Source: Paracoccaceae bacterium (GTDB lineage: Bacteria; Pseudomonadota; Alphaproteobacteria; Rhodobacterales; Rhodobacteraceae). From it: DNA of 48,974 bases. The notes under the pieces were generated by a model. It made no database searches, was not told where the DNA came from, and saw nothing but the letters and a program-made list of their open reading frames with translations. The DNA lies in assembly GCA_003512825.1 (NCBI GenBank), contig DOOI01000057.1, forward strand, positions 1 to 48,974, read 5' to 3'. Position numbers and translations under genes: made by a program. Every line of letters starts with the position of its first letter. Position 1 is the first letter of the stretch. Below are positions 8,279 through 18,010 of this stretch, in pieces.

Positions 8279-11192
8279 ACCTCAACCCAAGCCCCGCGTC
8301 TTTGGCGTGCCGCCCGGCGCGGATTTCCCCCGCGCCCTTGTCGCCCACCTCACCGACGCCTATCGACACCAACCGCCCCAAGCACTCGCTCGGGTCCGCA
8401 TCATCGTAAACACCCGCCGAATGGAGCGGCGCATCCGCGAGATGTTTGATGCAGGCCCAGCTCTCCTTCTGCCTCGGATCGAGTTGGTGGCCGAAATGGA
8501 CGCCGCTTTTCCCGACCTTCCCGCCGCGACCTCACCCCTTCGCCGCAGGCTCGAACTCACCCGCCTGATCGCGCGCCTCCTTGATGCCGAACCAGATCTC
8601 GCCGCGCGCGCGTCTCTCTATGATCTGGCCGATAGTCTGGCGGCACTGATTGATGAAATGCACGGCGAAGGCATTTCTCCCGATGTTGTCGCGCAAATCG
8701 ACGTGGCCAATCACTCCGCGCATTGGGCGCGCACACAATCGTTTCTTGGCATCGCCGCCGCTTACCTTGAGGCAATGAACGAAACCCCCGACAGCCGCGA
8801 ACGCCAGCGCCTCGCCGTCGACGCCATACTTGCAGATTGGGCAAGCCATCCACCCACAGATCCGGTGATCTTGGCGGGCTCAACGGGCTCTTGGACAACC
8901 ACGCGCCGCCTGATGTGCGCCATTGCCCGCCTGCCGCAGGGGGCCGTTATCCTGCCCGGCTTTGACAACACCATGCCCGCTTCCGCATGGGCCGACCTCG
9001 ATGACCGCCTGACCGCCGAAGACCACCCCCAGTCACGATTTCGCCGCTTGATGGAGGAACTCGACCTTACCAGAAACGACATCCTCGACTGGCCCAATGT
9101 CACAGCCCCCAATCCCGCCCGAAATGCGCTTGTCTCTCTGGCGCTGCGCCCCGCACCCGTCACGGATTGCTGGCTTACCGAGGGTCCACATCTGCCCAAT
9201 CTGCTTGAGGCCACCGAACAAGTTACGCTGCTCGAAGCGCCAACCCGCCGTCTCGAGGCTTTTGCCATCGCACTGCGCCTCCGCAAAGCCGCCGAAGATG
9301 GCCAGTCCGCCGCGCTGATCACCCCAGACCGTATGCTTACCCGTCAGGTCACTGCCCATCTCGATCGGTGGCGCATTCTGCCCGACGACAGCGCTGGTGA
9401 ACCGCTCCACCTCACTGCGCCGGGTCGCTTCCTGCGTCACACCGCGGCCCTTACCCAAGATCGCCTCACCGCCGAAATGCTTCTGGTGGTTCTCAAACAC
9501 CCGCTTTGCCAATCCGGCGGTGATCGCAAACGGCACTTGCGCTACACCCGCCTGCTGGAATTGCACATTCGCCGCAACGGCATGCCCTATCCTGACGCGC
9601 CTGCGCTGCGCCTTTGGGGCAACGCGAAATCTCCCGAGGCGCTTGAATGGGTGGAATGGCTTCTCGCCTGTCTCGAACCCACCCCCATGCCACACCCCGA
9701 TCTGACTCAGCGCGTCCATCATCATCTGGCCCTGACAGAGGCCCTCGCAGGCGGCCCAACCGCGCTATGGGACGGCGACGCAGGCACAACAGCGCTCAGA
9801 GTAATGTCTGGCCTTTTGGCCGAAGCCCCCCATGGCGATGCACTCTCGCCGCATGACTACAGCGACCTGATCACCGCTCTCTTAATGCGTGAAACCTCTC
9901 GCTCCGCCGTTGAACCCCATCCGCTCATCCGCATCTGGGGCACTTTGGAAGCGCGCGTCCAAGGGGCTGATCTGCTCATTTTGGGCGGGTTGAATGACGG
10001 CATATGGCCCGCCGCCGTGCCCCCCGATCCATGGATGAACCGCGCCATGCGCCTCGCGGCGGGTCTGCGCCTTCCAGAGGTCCGCATCGGCCTCGCCGCG
10101 CATGATTTCCAACAAGCCGTCGGCGCACCCGAGGTCTGGCTCACACGCTCCCTACGTGCCGACGACGCACAATCCGTGCCCTCGCGCTGGCTCAACCGAT
10201 TAACCAACCTGCTCGACGGATTGCCCCACACCCATGGCCGCGCCGCACTGAAACTGATGCGCGCCAAAGGCAAAGACTGGCTCGCCCTTGCCGCTGAATT
10301 GGACAAGGTCGCACCCGCACCCCCCACCCAGCGGCCCTCGCCCGTCCCTCCCGCCGGGGTCCAGCCCACCACGCTTTCCGTAACCCAGATCAAGACCCTC
10401 ATCCGCGACCCCTACGCCATCTATGCGCGTCGTATTCTCAATCTTCGGCCTCTTGACCCCTTGATGCAAAGCCCGGATGCACGCCTCAAGGGCACCGCAC
10501 TGCACGAAGCCTTTGAAAGATTTCTCCGCGCTGTAGAAGCCGACGCCTCCCAGCTCACCGTCGAAACACTCTTGGATGAAACAGAGACTGTTTTGGCGGA
10601 AAACGTGCCGTGGCCCGAGGTGCAAATGCTCTGGCATGCGCGCGTGCGCCGAATAGCCAAGGATTTCATCGCAGAAGAAATCGCGCGCCAATCCATCGCA
10701 ACGCCCGCGGCATTCGAAGCCAAAGGCAGCGTCGATCTGCCCGAGTTTGGCCTTACACTCTCCGGCACAGCTGACCGCATCGACAGGGCGCCGGATGGTT
10801 CGGTCCTGATCTACGATTACAAAACCGGAACTCCTCCAACCGAAAAACAACAAGTGCTCTTCGATCGCCAACTCCAAATTGAAGCGGCCATGATCCGCGC
10901 TGGCAGCTTCCAAACCATTGGTCCCACCGATGTATCGAGCGCCGCTTTCCTTGGTGTGGGCGCCACGCTCAAAACCGTTTCTGCGCCCCTGACCGAAAAG
11001 GACGGAACCGACTTCATTGACCAAACCTGGGCTTGGCTGCGCGACATCCTAGAGTTCTATCTGGTGAAAAATGGCGGCTATACCGCGCGCAAACAAATGG
11101 AGCTGGCGTCCCATGCCGGCGATTATGACCACCTCGCGCGCTATGGCGAATGGGATGAAACCCAGCCCGCCCATCCGGAGCAACTCAAATGA
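8271..11192 (+). CDS. addB: AddB subunit of the AddAB helicase-nuclease (double-strand break repair)
   Basis: Second subunit of AddAB, which resects double-strand ends and prepares them for RecA loading, doing the job of RecBCD. The 973-residue protein begins with the alphaproteobacterial AddB pattern FGVPPGADFPRALV and has a degenerate helicase-like body without an obvious Walker A. The C-terminal PD-(D/E)XK nuclease shows GTALHEAFERFL and then DRIDRAPDGS...YDYKTG, with the catalytic Asp near residue 849. The four cysteines of the Fe-S type found in Bacillus AddB are not apparent. Its stop overlaps addA by four bases (ATGA). Confidence 0.95.
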   Translation: MFEPQPKPRVFGVPPGADFPRALVAHLTDAYRHQPPQALARVRIIVNTRRMERRIREMFDAGPALLLPRIELVAEMDAAFPDLPAATSPLRRRLELTRLIARLLDAEPDLAARASLYDLADSLAALIDEMHGEGISPDVVAQIDVANHSAHWARTQSFLGIAAAYLEAMNETPDSRERQRLAVDAILADWASHPPTDPVILAGSTGSWTTTRRLMCAIARLPQGAVILPGFDNTMPASAWADLDDRLTAEDHPQSRFRRLMEELDLTRNDILDWPNVTAPNPARNALVSLALRPAPVTDCWLTEGPHLPNLLEATEQVTLLEAPTRRLEAFAIALRLRKAAEDGQSAALITPDRMLTRQVTAHLDRWRILPDDSAGEPLHLTAPGRFLRHTAALTQDRLTAEMLLVVLKHPLCQSGGDRKRHLRYTRLLELHIRRNGMPYPDAPALRLWGNAKSPEALEWVEWLLACLEPTPMPHPDLTQRVHHHLALTEALAGGPTALWDGDAGTTALRVMSGLLAEAPHGDALSPHDYSDLITALLMRETSRSAVEPHPLIRIWGTLEARVQGADLLILGGLNDGIWPAAVPPDPWMNRAMRLAAGLRLPEVRIGLAAHDFQQAVGAPEVWLTRSLRADDAQSVPSRWLNRLTNLLDGLPHTHGRAALKLMRAKGKDWLALAAELDKVAPAPPTQRPSPVPPAGVQPTTLSVTQIKTLIRDPYAIYARRILNLRPLDPLMQSPDARLKGTALHEAFERFLRAVEADASQLTVETLLDETETVLAENVPWPEVQMLWHARVRRIAKDFIAEEIARQSIATPAAFEAKGSVDLPEFGLTLSGTADRIDRAPDGSVLIYDYKTGTPPTEKQQVLFDRQLQIEAAMIRAGSFQTIGPTDVSSAAFLGVGATLKTVSAPLTEKDGTDFIDQTWAWLRDILEFYLVKNGGYTARKQMELASHAGDYDHLARYGEWDETQPAHPEQLK

Positions 11193-14100
11193 TCGCACCG
11201 AATGACGCCACCCGCGCCCAAATTCTAGCCGCGCGCCCCAATGTGTCCACCTGGGTCGGCGCAAATGCAGGCTCTGGCAAAACCCGCGTCCTGACCGACC
11301 GCGTCGCACGGCTTCTTCTCAATGGCGTCGAGCCACAGAAAATCCTGTGCCTCACCTATACAAAGGCCGCAGCTTCGGAGATGCAAAATCGCCTCTTCGC
11401 CCGCCTTGGGTCATGGGCAATGTTGAGTGACGATGCGCTTCGCCAAGAGCTTATGTCTCTGGACCAAGACCAAATCCTCAGCCCTACTGACCTCAAGAAG
11501 GCTCGCACCCTTTTCGCCCGCGCAATCGAAACGCCGGGCGGCCTCAAAATTCAAACCATCCACTCTTTCTGCGCCTCCATCCTGAGACGCTTTCCATTGG
11601 AAGCCCAAGTCAGCCCCAATTTCAGCGAAATGGATGACCGGGCTGGCGCACTCTTGCGGGCCGAGATCATCCGCGACATGGCGCGCGGCCCGGCTCGCCG
11701 CCTCATGGAAACCGTGGCCCCCCGCCTGTCTGGCAACGATTTTGATGACTTTACCAAAGCCCTCGTCACACATCGCGCAGGAATCCCCGGCGGGCAAACC
11801 CTGCGCTCCCTCGCGCCCCGATTTGGTCTCCCCCCCGAAGCGCGCCCCGAAGATGCGCTGCACATCGCCTTTATCGGCGGCGAGACACGCTTGCTGAAAG
11901 ATCTCGCAGAGCAGCTGGCCAAACAGTCAAAATCCTACCAAGCCGACGCCGAGGTTATCGCGGCAATTCCGCGTGATCCCCTTACGCTAGCCTCCCTTCA
12001 CGCGCTGATTGCCTTCTTCACCGACTCAAAAGGCGCGCTGAAATTAGGTCGCTATCCCACAACCAACCACAAGGCCGCTCGGGCTGCCGTGGCTGACACC
12101 CAAGACGAGATCGACGCCTTGATTGAGCGTCTCTCCCTCGCCCGCGAATACCTCAGTCGCATCGCCGTCTGGCATGCCACTGCCGACCTCCACGCCTTCG
12201 CAGAGCCGTTTTTGCGCGCCTATCAAGACCGCAAACTTCTGCGCGGATGGCTCGATTTCGATGATCTCATCGTCAAAGCCCGGGATCTTCTGTCTCGCTC
12301 CGACGTTGCCTCTTGGGTTCTTTATCGGCTGGACGGCGGGATCGACCACATCCTTGTCGACGAGGCCCAAGACACCAACCCGCTACAATGGCAGGTAATC
12401 GACCTCCTGAGCCAAGAGTTCACCTCGGGCGAGGGCGCGCGCCCAAATCAACAGCGCACCATGTTCGTGGTCGGCGACAAGAAGCAATCGATCTACAGCT
12501 TCCAAGGCGCTGATCCCCGCGAATTCGACCGCATGCGCGAGCGGTTCTCAGAGCGCCTCGCACCATCCGGCGCGCCCCTCCATGTCACGGGTCTGCGCTT
12601 TTCTTTCCGCTCGTCCGCCCGTGTGCTGTCTCTCGTGGATCGCGCCTTCGACGGGCGCGAGTCCTCTGGATTCGAGCCTGATGCGGCTCATATCGCCTTT
12701 CATGCCGACCTTCCCGGCCGCGTTGATCTGTGGCCACCCGAAACGCCAGCCGACAAACAAGAGCCGCCCGCCCATGCAACAATGGATTGGGTCGCGACCG
12801 ACCACCACGAAGTGCGCCTCGCGCGCCGCATCGCGGACACCATCCGCGAAATGCTGGAGAAAGGCACCCTGTTGCCCGTCGCCGCCACGAAAGACACGCC
12901 AATGCATGCCCGCCCCGTGCTCCCCGGCGATATCTTGATTTTGGTGCAACGCCGCTCGTCGCTCTTTGGCCATATCATCCGCGCCTGCAAGGCGGCGAAC
13001 CTACCTATTGCAGGCTCCGACCGTCTCAAAGTCGGCGCGGAATTGGCGGTGCGCGACCTCGCAGCACTCCTATCAGCCCTCGCCACTCCCGAAGATGACC
13101 TTGCCCTCGCCACCGCCCTACGCTCCCCACTCTTTGACTGGAGCGAGCAAGCCCTCTTTACCCTCGCTCATGCGCGCGGCGACGTCACCCTTTGGGCAAA
13201 ACTGCATAGCGAGGCGGCAGTTTACGGCGAGACAGTCTCTGTTTTGACAGAACTTGCAGGCCAAGCCGACTTTCTCCGCCCCTATGATCTGCTAGAGCGC
13301 ATTCTTATCCGCCATGATGGCCGCCGCCGCCTTCTGGCCCGCCTCGGGGCCGAAGCCGAGGACGGGATTGATGCCTTCTTGGCCCAGGCTTTGGCTTATG
13401 AACAAAATGATGTGCCAAGCCTGACAGGCTTTCTGGGCTGGATGGAAACCGACGCGCTGGAAGTGAAGCGCCAGATGGACGGCAGCACCAACGAAATCCG
13501 TGTCATGACCGTGCATGGCGCGAAAGGCCTCGAATCCCCCATTGTCATCCTCCCCGACACCATGGATCGCCGCGACAAGCCCGAAGACCGGATCGTGTTG
13601 CATGATGGTTTCTGCTGGTGGTGGCCCAACAAGAAGGAATGGCCCGACAGCTACGCCGCCATCCGCGAAGCCCGCCTTGAAGCCATCGATGCCGAAAATG
13701 ATCGCTTGCTCTATGTCGCTATGACACGCGCCGAAAAATGGCTGATTTTGGCCGGTGCAGGCTCGATTGCCGACGACTCCGACGGCTGGTATGCCCGTCT
13801 TGAAGCCGCCATGCGCGCTGCCAACGCTGCCTCGCATCCCTTTGAAGGTGGCGCAGGCCTCCGCATCGAAGACGCCTCATGGCACGCTCTTCCCCAACTG
13901 CCACAACAGGAAACGCCGCCCACACCTCCCCAAAAGGCAGAGGCTTTCTATCAACACCCCCCTGCAAAAACGCCAGGCGCGCCCCGCACGATCAGCCCTT
14001 CAAACTTGGGTGGCGCCAAGGCATTGCCCGGCGAAGGCCAAGATACTGAAGACGCGAAGCAATTCGGCACCCTTGTTCATCGCCTGCTCGAACGCCTGCC

Positions 14101-14572
14101 TGATTTGCCGCAGTCGAACTGGTCTGATGCAGCCCGCGCGCTTTCTTTCTGGGCGCCCACCGCAATGGCCGCTGCTGCGCTCACAGATGCCCAGCGCGTG
14201 CTGACCAGCCCAGAGCTTGCGTCGTACTTTCAACCCGGCGCATTGATCGAAGTGCCCATCTCTGCTGACATCCCCGGTTTTGGTCGTCTCTATGGGCTCA
14301 TCGACCGCCTCATCGTGACCGACACACATGTTCTCGCAATCGACTATAAATCCAATCGCGTCGTTCCGGCGTCTTTTTCCGAATGCCCCGAAGGCCTGCT
14401 GCGGCAAATGGGGGCCTATGCCGCCGCTCTCTCTGCCGTTTTCCCACAACATGAAATCCAAACCGCTATTCTCTGGACGGCCACCGCCACTCTTATGTCA
14501 CTGCCGCACGATGCGGTGAGCGCTGCATTCGCACGCGTCACCTCCCTTGACGCCCCGCCCCCCGGACCATAG
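11189..14572 (+). CDS. addA: AddA, UvrD-like helicase-nuclease subunit of AddAB
   Basis: ATP-driven superfamily 1 helicase plus nuclease that partners AddB in double-strand break resection. Walker A is NAGSGKTRVL at about residues 25-35. Walker B is DEAQDTNPLQW near 390. Motif III-like VVGDKKQSIYSFQGADP, motif V VMTVHGAKGLE and motif VI LLYVAMTRAEKW are all present. The C-terminal nuclease domain has LIDRLIVTD and DYKSN at about residue 1050. Length 1127 is normal for alphaproteobacterial AddA. The start ATG at 11189 has CGGAG ten bases upstream and overlaps the addB stop. trxA follows after 36 bases, so the run of genes from divL ends with trxA. Confidence 0.97.
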   Translation: MIAPNDATRAQILAARPNVSTWVGANAGSGKTRVLTDRVARLLLNGVEPQKILCLTYTKAAASEMQNRLFARLGSWAMLSDDALRQELMSLDQDQILSPTDLKKARTLFARAIETPGGLKIQTIHSFCASILRRFPLEAQVSPNFSEMDDRAGALLRAEIIRDMARGPARRLMETVAPRLSGNDFDDFTKALVTHRAGIPGGQTLRSLAPRFGLPPEARPEDALHIAFIGGETRLLKDLAEQLAKQSKSYQADAEVIAAIPRDPLTLASLHALIAFFTDSKGALKLGRYPTTNHKAARAAVADTQDEIDALIERLSLAREYLSRIAVWHATADLHAFAEPFLRAYQDRKLLRGWLDFDDLIVKARDLLSRSDVASWVLYRLDGGIDHILVDEAQDTNPLQWQVIDLLSQEFTSGEGARPNQQRTMFVVGDKKQSIYSFQGADPREFDRMRERFSERLAPSGAPLHVTGLRFSFRSSARVLSLVDRAFDGRESSGFEPDAAHIAFHADLPGRVDLWPPETPADKQEPPAHATMDWVATDHHEVRLARRIADTIREMLEKGTLLPVAATKDTPMHARPVLPGDILILVQRRSSLFGHIIRACKAANLPIAGSDRLKVGAELAVRDLAALLSALATPEDDLALATALRSPLFDWSEQALFTLAHARGDVTLWAKLHSEAAVYGETVSVLTELAGQADFLRPYDLLERILIRHDGRRRLLARLGAEAEDGIDAFLAQALAYEQNDVPSLTGFLGWMETDALEVKRQMDGSTNEIRVMTVHGAKGLESPIVILPDTMDRRDKPEDRIVLHDGFCWWWPNKKEWPDSYAAIREARLEAIDAENDRLLYVAMTRAEKWLILAGAGSIADDSDGWYARLEAAMRAANAASHPFEGGAGLRIEDASWHALPQLPQQETPPTPPQKAEAFYQHPPAKTPGAPRTISPSNLGGAKALPGEGQDTEDAKQFGTLVHRLLERLPDLPQSNWSDAARALSFWAPTAMAAAALTDAQRVLTSPELASYFQPGALIEVPISADIPGFGRLYGLIDRLIVTDTHVLAIDYKSNRVVPASFSECPEGLLRQMGAYAAALSAVFPQHEIQTAILWTATATLMSLPHDAVSAAFARVTSLDAPPPGP

Positions 14573-14608
14573 CTTAACGACAACCGCCTCACATTCAGGA
14601 GATGAGAT

Positions 14609-14935
14609 ATGGCTGGCGCAACTGTTGCCGTGACCGATGCCACCTTCGACGCCGAAGTTAAAAACTCCGACGTTCCCGTGGTTGTAGATTTTTGGGCCGA
14701 ATGGTGTGGTCCCTGCCGTCAGATCGGCCCAGCCCTCGAAGAGCTGGCCACCGAATACGGCGGAAAAGTAAAAATCGCCAAGATTGACGTGGACAACAAC
14801 CAACAGATCGCCGCTCAACTCGGTGTTCGTGGTATCCCCGCACTCTTCATCTTCAAAGATGGTCAGGTGATCTCTAACCGCGCTGGCGCCGCCCCCAAGG
14901 CCTCGCTGAAAAGCTGGATCGACAGCGCGCTCTGA
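14609..14935 (+). CDS. trxA: Thioredoxin 1
   Basis: Small cytoplasmic disulfide reductase serving ribonucleotide reductase, methionine sulfoxide reductase and other targets. The 108-residue protein carries the canonical active site WCGPC in [16 protein letters not shown]. It also has the cis-proline segment [12 protein letters not shown] and ends with a normal C-terminal helix. The start ATG at 14609 has a good Shine-Dalgarno sequence (AGGAG). It is the last gene of the divL-to-trxA operon and is followed directly by a rho-independent terminator. It may also have its own promoter at the end of addA, which I could not identify. Confidence 0.98.
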   Translation: MAGATVAVTDATFDAEVKNSDVPVVVDFWAEWCGPCRQIGPALEELATEYGGKVKIAKIDVDNNQQIAAQLGVRGIPALFIFKDGQVISNRAGAAPKASLKSWIDSAL

Positions 14936-14958
14936 TTTTCAGACACAAGATATGCTTT

Positions 14959-14986
14959 AGGGCGCTCCAATGAGGCGCCCTTTTTC
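14959..14986 (+). terminator. Rho-independent terminator after trxA
   Basis: A seven-base stem, AGGGCGC pairing with GCGCCCT (14959-14965 with 14975-14981), is followed by a run of T. It lies 23 bases after the trxA stop and fits termination of the divL-to-trxA transcript. Confidence 0.85.
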
Positions 14987-15005
14987 TATAGCGACGATCC
15001 GGCGT

Positions 15006-15917
15006 CTATACGGGCCATCCGGCTCGACGCAGCGCCATGGTGATTTTTTCCGTGGCTTCCGGCCGACCCGCGTTGATGCTCATTTCTTGCCAAAACCACC
15101 ACAAATAGCCCTCATAATCGGGCGCAATATCGGCAACATTTCTTAGGGCGGCCACCGGGTCTGTCCGGGCATCCACCGCAATGTGGTGAAAATCAACGCC
15201 CGCAAACAGGACCGCAGGCTTTTTCAAGAAATACCCATTGAACGCGACCGACGAATTCATAGTCGCGATATAATCACAAGCAGGCAACAACTCCTCCATC
15301 TGGCCGCTGACCACCTCAAGTCGGGGATACTTCTCTTGCATGACTTCAAGCGCCTTGATTTCCGCAGGCTCATAGCGCTCCTTTGGATGAAGCGCCGCAA
15401 TTACTGGACGGGCCTCATGGGTCAAAACAGTCTCTAACATGGCCAAAGGCGAACAAGATTGAAACGAGCGGCGCTCGGTCAGACGCCCTTGCAGCGGCAC
15501 ATAAACAAATCCCTCATGCCTGACCTGCCCAACCATCTCGCCAAACAAACGTTCCTGCCAATAGCGCGTGAACCTCTGCGCTTCTCGCCGATCAATCCTC
15601 TGCCCGGCAAAAGACGCTTCTGCCACAGCCCAACGCCAGCGTTCCCCGGTGCTCTCGATACCCCAGAACGGATAGTGATAGGCCCGGCGAAACGTGACCC
15701 CCCGTGGTCCCCAGGGTTCTTCCATATGAAAGATTGACCAGCCATCAAAAGACGCGTGCCGCACCGCCTCGTCTGGCCCATTGCCGTGCACCTCTATTGC
15801 GAATCCAGCCTCACGCAGCACATCGCCAACCTTGCCGATGAAATTATGCGCTCCGCGCTCCGCACTGTCTCGGAGGCTTGGCTCGAGGAAAAACCTTACC
15901 GTTTTCTTATCTCTCAT
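15006..15917 (-). CDS. Orphan capsule/surface-glycan synthesis-like protein
   Basis: A 303-residue soluble protein without signal peptide or membrane helix. The second half resembles the C-terminal part of capsule synthesis proteins and Kdo-type glycosyltransferases: ALHPKERYEPAE, then a short-patch motif MNSSVAFNGYFLKKPAVLF, where such enzymes read a conserved serine-glycine/serine loop and a bound nucleotide-sugar site. It stands alone, with no other polysaccharide genes nearby. It converges on trxA across a terminator and diverges from hslV. The start ATG at 15917 has only a weak GGGGCGAT ribosome-binding site. A 33-bp element shared with the SulP upstream region lies 45 bases before the start. 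The fold assignment is moderate, and no donor or acceptor can be named. Confidence 0.65.
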   Translation of the reverse strand: MRDKKTVRFFLEPSLRDSAERGAHNFIGKVGDVLREAGFAIEVHGNGPDEAVRHASFDGWSIFHMEEPWGPRGVTFRRAYHYPFWGIESTGERWRWAVAEASFAGQRIDRREAQRFTRYWQERLFGEMVGQVRHEGFVYVPLQGRLTERRSFQSCSPLAMLETVLTHEARPVIAALHPKERYEPAEIKALEVMQEKYPRLEVVSGQMEELLPACDYIATMNSSVAFNGYFLKKPAVLFAGVDFHHIAVDARTDPVAALRNVADIAPDYEGYLWWFWQEMSINAGRPEATEKITMALRRAGWPV

Positions 15918-15961
15918 ATCGCCCCATTAACCACCGCGCGCATCGGTTTTTCACTGCTCAA

Positions 15962-15994
15962 ACGTCATGACGCAAACCATACACCAACCATACG
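15962..15994 (-). promoter_or_regulatory. Shared 33-bp upstream element, copy 2
   Basis: Second copy of the element described at 1454-1486: the first 18 bases are identical and 28 of 33 agree overall. It lies 45 bases before the minus-strand gene starting at 15917 and about 65 bases before hslV on the other strand. Orientation relative to the minus-strand gene matches copy 1. Confidence 0.5.
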
Positions 15995-16004
15995 TCGGCT
16001 GGCA

Positions 16005-16033
16005 CTGTTGCGGCACGGGCTTTTCCGCCCCAT
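16005..16033 (+). promoter_or_regulatory. Candidate RpoH (heat-shock) promoter of hslVU
   Basis: CTGTTG (16005-16010), a 17-base spacer and CCCCAT followed by ATAA (from 16028) resemble the sigma-32-type pattern CTTG...CCCCATnT. It lies 26 bases before the hslV start. hslVU are heat-shock genes in most bacteria, which supports the reading. The -35 part is imperfect. Confidence 0.45.
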
Positions 16034-16059
16034 ATAAACCATTAACCATGGAGGACGGT

Positions 16060-16617
16060 ATGGCAGAAGACACATTCCCCGGCTGGCACGGCACCACGAT
16101 TATTGGCGTCCGCAAAGGCGGCGAAGTCGTCGTCGCAGGCGACGGCCAGGTCAGCCTCGGCCCCACTGTCATCAAGGGCACTGCGCGTAAAGTGCGCCGC
16201 CTGTCCCCCGGCGGTTTTGAGGTCGTTGCAGGCTTTGCAGGCTCCACAGCCGATGCCTTTACCCTTCTTGAGCGTTTAGAGAAAAAACTCGAAGCAACCC
16301 CCGGCCAACTCGCACGCGCCTCTGTCGAACTGGCCAAAGACTGGCGGACAGATAAATACCTGCAAAAACTGGAAGCAATGCTGATCGTCACTGATGGCAA
16401 AGAGCTGTTCGTCATCACTGGCGCTGGCGATGTTTTGGAACCAGAGCACGACGTTGCCGCGATCGGATCGGGCGGAAACTACGCCCTCGCGGCGGCTCGC
16501 GCCCTTATGGACAGCCCACTTGGCGCCGAAGACATCGCGCGCAAAGCTATGTCCATCGCCGCAGATATCTGCGTTTACACCAACGGAAATCTTACTGTCG
16601 AACGCATCGGCAACTAA
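16060..16617 (+). CDS. hslV: HslV peptidase subunit of the HslUV protease
   Basis: Threonine peptidase that forms a double hexamer degraded-protein chamber with HslU as the ATP-driven unfoldase. The catalytic threonine follows a short propeptide: HG-TT at residues 10-13, with Thr12 becoming the new N-terminus. Further family features are AGDGQVSLG and [12 protein letters not shown]. Start ATG 16060 gives 185 residues, the standard length, and has a strong GGAGG seven bases upstream. That Shine-Dalgarno sequence overlaps an in-frame upstream ATG at 16048, which is therefore unlikely to be the start. It forms an operon with hslU and is probably heat-induced. Confidence 0.96.
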   Translation: MAEDTFPGWHGTTIIGVRKGGEVVVAGDGQVSLGPTVIKGTARKVRRLSPGGFEVVAGFAGSTADAFTLLERLEKKLEATPGQLARASVELAKDWRTDKYLQKLEAMLIVTDGKELFVITGAGDVLEPEHDVAAIGSGGNYALAAARALMDSPLGAEDIARKAMSIAADICVYTNGNLTVERIGN

Positions 16618-16623
16618 CGCCAT

Positions 16624-16639
16624 TGTTCCACGTGAAGCA
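16624..16639. other. Degenerate parS-like site between hslV and hslU
   Basis: TGTTCCACGTGAAGCA matches the perfect parS TGTTTCACGTGAAACA at 14 of 16 bases and keeps the central CACGTG. It lies in the only intergenic spot of the hslVU operon, about 12 kb from the perfect sites. Binding by ParB is possible but weakly supported. Confidence 0.35.
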
Positions 16640-16653
16640 TTGATAGGCCCCCC

Positions 16654-17955
16654 ATGACCGACCTGACCCCGCGCGAAATCGTCTCCGAGCTTGACCGTTT
16701 TATCATTGGCCAAAAAGACGCAAAACGCGCCGTTGCCGTTGCCCTCCGCAATCGCTGGAGGCGCAAACAACTCGGGCCAGAATTGCGCGAGGAGGTCTAT
16801 CCCAAGAACATCCTGATGATCGGCCCTACGGGTGTGGGCAAAACCGAAATCAGCCGCCGCCTTGCCAAATTGGCGCGGGCGCCCTTCCTCAAGGTTGAAG
16901 CGACCAAGTTTACCGAAGTCGGCTATGTCGGTCGGGACGTCGAGCAAATCATCCGCGACCTGATGGACACCGCCATCGCCACCACACGCGACACCATGCG
17001 CGAAGACGTCAAAGCCCGCGCGCATCAAGCCGCCGAGGATCGCGTTATCGCTGCAATCGCAGGCGAAGACGCGCGCGACGCCACGCGTGAAATGTTCCGG
17101 AAAAAACTGAAGTCCGGCGAGCTGGACGACAAAATCATCGAACTTGAGCTTGCCGATACCGCCAGCCCCTCTCCTTTCGCAGGCATGCCGGGGCAAGGAA
17201 TGGAAATGCAGATGCAGGGCCTGCAAGACCTCTTCAAAGCCTTCGGCGGGCGACGTGTTCGGCGCAAGCTTACTGTTGCCGAAAGCTACGAGCTTTTGAT
17301 TTCTGAAGAGGCCGACAAGCTTCTTGATGATGACGCGGTCAAAGCCGCCGCTCTGGATGCGGTCCAAGAGAATGGCATCGTCTTTATCGACGAAATCGAC
17401 AAAGTTTGCGCCCGCGCCGAAACCCGAGGCGCGGATGTATCCCGCGAAGGCGTCCAGCGCGATCTACTGCCGCTGATTGAGGGCACCACTGTCTCCACCA
17501 AATATGGCCCCGTCAAAACAGACCATATTCTCTTCATCGCCTCTGGTGCGTTCCACATCGCCAAGCCTTCCGATCTCCTTCCGGAGCTTCAGGGTCGCTT
17601 GCCGATCCGGGTCGAACTCCAACCCCTGACCGAGGCAGACTTTGTGCGTATCCTCACCGAAACCGACAACGCGCTCACTCGGCAATACACCGCCCTCATG
17701 GGCACAGAAGAAGTCACCGTCTCATTTACCGAAGACGGTATCGCCGCTCTGGCGCGCATTGCCGCCGAGGTGAACCAAAGCGTGGAAAACATCGGCGCAC
17801 GCCGACTTTACACCGTAATGGAACGCGTCTTTGAAGAACTGTCCTTCACCGCACCCGACCGCTCCGGCCAATCCGCCACCGTCAACGCAGCCTTTGTCGA
17901 GGACAATCTTGGTGCCCTGTCGCGCTCTGTGGATGTGAGCCGTTACGTGCTCTAG
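16654..17955 (+). CDS. hslU: HslU, AAA+ unfoldase of the HslUV protease
   Basis: ATP-dependent unfoldase that feeds substrates to HslV. Walker [10 protein letters not shown] is at residues 57-65, followed by the family sequence [16 protein letters not shown]. Walker [10 protein letters not shown], sensor [18 protein letters not shown] and the C-terminal tail ending RYVL, which docks into HslV, are all present. Length 433 is normal. The gene is 36 bases after hslV in an operon. Confidence 0.98.
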   Translation: MTDLTPREIVSELDRFIIGQKDAKRAVAVALRNRWRRKQLGPELREEVYPKNILMIGPTGVGKTEISRRLAKLARAPFLKVEATKFTEVGYVGRDVEQIIRDLMDTAIATTRDTMREDVKARAHQAAEDRVIAAIAGEDARDATREMFRKKLKSGELDDKIIELELADTASPSPFAGMPGQGMEMQMQGLQDLFKAFGGRRVRRKLTVAESYELLISEEADKLLDDDAVKAAALDAVQENGIVFIDEIDKVCARAETRGADVSREGVQRDLLPLIEGTTVSTKYGPVKTDHILFIASGAFHIAKPSDLLPELQGRLPIRVELQPLTEADFVRILTETDNALTRQYTALMGTEEVTVSFTEDGIAALARIAAEVNQSVENIGARRLYTVMERVFEELSFTAPDRSGQSATVNAAFVEDNLGALSRSVDVSRYVL

Positions 17956-18010
17956 TGTTCGGGGAGAAGTCGCGTTAAACGGGCATCATCCTGACCGGAG
18001 GCCCTATGCC

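Noticed and set aside
10200..11024. 274-codon minus-strand open frame within addB
   Set aside because: It is a shadow of the high-GC addB coding strand; addB shows continuous nuclease and helicase-like motifs.
12700..13113. 137-codon minus-strand frame within addA
   Set aside because: Arginine- and serine-rich shadow frame antisense to addA with no features.
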